This document shows positions 63,628 through 64,000 of a DNA stretch of 64,000 bases, piece by piece. Under the pieces are notes generated by a model. That model searched no databases. It saw nothing but the letters and a program-made list of their open reading frames with translations, and was not told the DNA's origin. Both the position numbers and the translations under genes were made by a program. Source of the stretch: Gemmatimonas sp. GTDB lineage: Bacteria; Gemmatimonadota; Gemmatimonadetes; Gemmatimonadales; Gemmatimonadaceae. How positions within the stretch are numbered: position 1 is the stretch's first letter; the number at the start of each line of letters is the position of its first letter. The stretch is from contig JAAVWC010000007.1 in NCBI GenBank assembly GCA_023910675.1, positions 88,591-152,590 of the forward strand. Reading direction: 5' to 3'.

Positions 63628-64000
63628 GCCGGTTGGTGGATGAAATCGCGGCGGCTGTCGTCCAGCGGATAAAGGAGTATGTGCGCTCGCTGAAGGACAG
63701 GGATGCCGAGCTGCGAAGTGTGTTCCACGGACCGCCAGTTCCGTACTTGCGCGAAGTGCTCCAGAAGCTCGCTGGCAGCGGCGGTCTGGAGGTGGAACTT
63801 CAGAGTGGTGAGAGCGTGGTCTGCCCGGTCCTCCTCCCCATTGATGGTGCGGCGGGCGGCTTGAGCGTCGGTGCCTCCGGTGAGTGTTCGCGCGACTACC
63901 TCGTTTCCCTGAGGAACACGCCCAACGGGAAGCGCTGGGTGGCGCTCATGGCGCCCGGCTCGCACGACGCCAAATCCGTCACGGGCGCGACGGACGAGTT
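63624..64000 (+). CDS. Third protein of the cassette, N-terminal part only (runs off the window)
   Basis: Starts at ATG 63624, overlapping the previous stop, and is open to the window edge (125 codons read). The visible part begins SRLVDEIAAAVVQRIKEYVR, then FHGPPVPYLREVLQKLAG, a beta-rich stretch with VVCPVLLPIDGAAGG, and RDYLVSLRNTPNGKRWVALM followed by APGSHDAKS. The pattern of an acidic start, a small beta domain and an LRNTPNG-type turn resembles the region before the HerA/FtsK-like ATPase of DptH-type proteins, but the ATPase itself would lie beyond 64000. The function is unproven. Confidence 0.45.
   Translation, partial: MSRLVDEIAAAVVQRIKEYVRSLKDRDAELRSVFHGPPVPYLREVLQKLAGSGGLEVELQSGESVVCPVLLPIDGAAGGLSVGASGECSRDYLVSLRNTPNGKRWVALMAPGSHDAKSVTGATDE

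Overview
The window is high-GC bacterial DNA with densely packed genes. It has no recognisable rRNA, tRNA, insertion sequence or CRISPR array. The gene content points to a Gram-negative member of the Gemmatimonadota (Gemmatimonas-like). It encodes an LptF/LptG pair, an MCE lipid-transport pair, a giant SprA-type outer-membrane protein of the FCB superphylum, a TonB receptor with a carboxypeptidase-regulatory N-terminus, a cytochrome c maturation plus haem operon, and type IV pilus motors. The taxonomic placement is inference.

Layout. 1-5.6 kb: remains of a heavy-metal RND efflux operon (czcCBA-like) broken by about ten small frameshifts. 5.6-12.5 kb: a small secreted protein, PsuG, two TPR proteins (the first frameshifted) and a full-length M16 peptidase. 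12.9-17.7 kb: a membrane/TIM-barrel-like protein, a CDP-alcohol phosphatidyltransferase, an alpha/beta-hydrolase, a DsbA-like protein and small hypotheticals. 17.8-25.7 kb: acs, then divergently ccmABC-ccmD-hemDCB-ppa. 25.8-30.1 kb: a minus-strand cluster of ketosynthase, SRPBCC cyclase, methyltransferase, flavin reductase and FAD oxidoreductase that looks like a small secondary-metabolite or lipid pathway. 30.4-39.3 kb: DUF92 protein, orphan anti-sigma-like zinc finger, V4R-like protein, M24 peptidase, lipoprotein, MsbA-type ABC exporter, haem O synthase (ctaB) and an APC permease. 39.7-47.9 kb: TonB receptor, then the minus-strand series lptF-lptG-mlaE-mlaD. 48-54.5 kb: SprA-like giant protein. 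54.7-59.6 kb: comEA-pilB-pilT-pilC (DNA uptake and type IV pilus). 60-64 kb: three overlapping genes running off the window edge. They consist of a P-loop ATPase with a Cys cluster, a middle protein of unknown fold and the start of a third protein, and they resemble a defence cassette of DndFGH/DptFGH type.

The most unusual non-coding feature is a set of very long palindromes between genes. Two homologous copies (12.5 kb and 34.5 kb) have arms of about 120 bp made of exact 20-bp-period modules. A third of different sequence but similar design lies at 39.3 kb. All three sit between convergent genes. A second two-copy family (30.2 kb and 43.2 kb) shows matched changes in both arms, which suggests selection on structure. 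A single-copy palindrome lies between convergent genes at 25.7 kb and another between tandem genes at 54.5 kb.

About thirteen apparent frameshifts fall in the first 8.3 kb and none are evident afterwards, so that end is either decayed or of poorer sequence quality.
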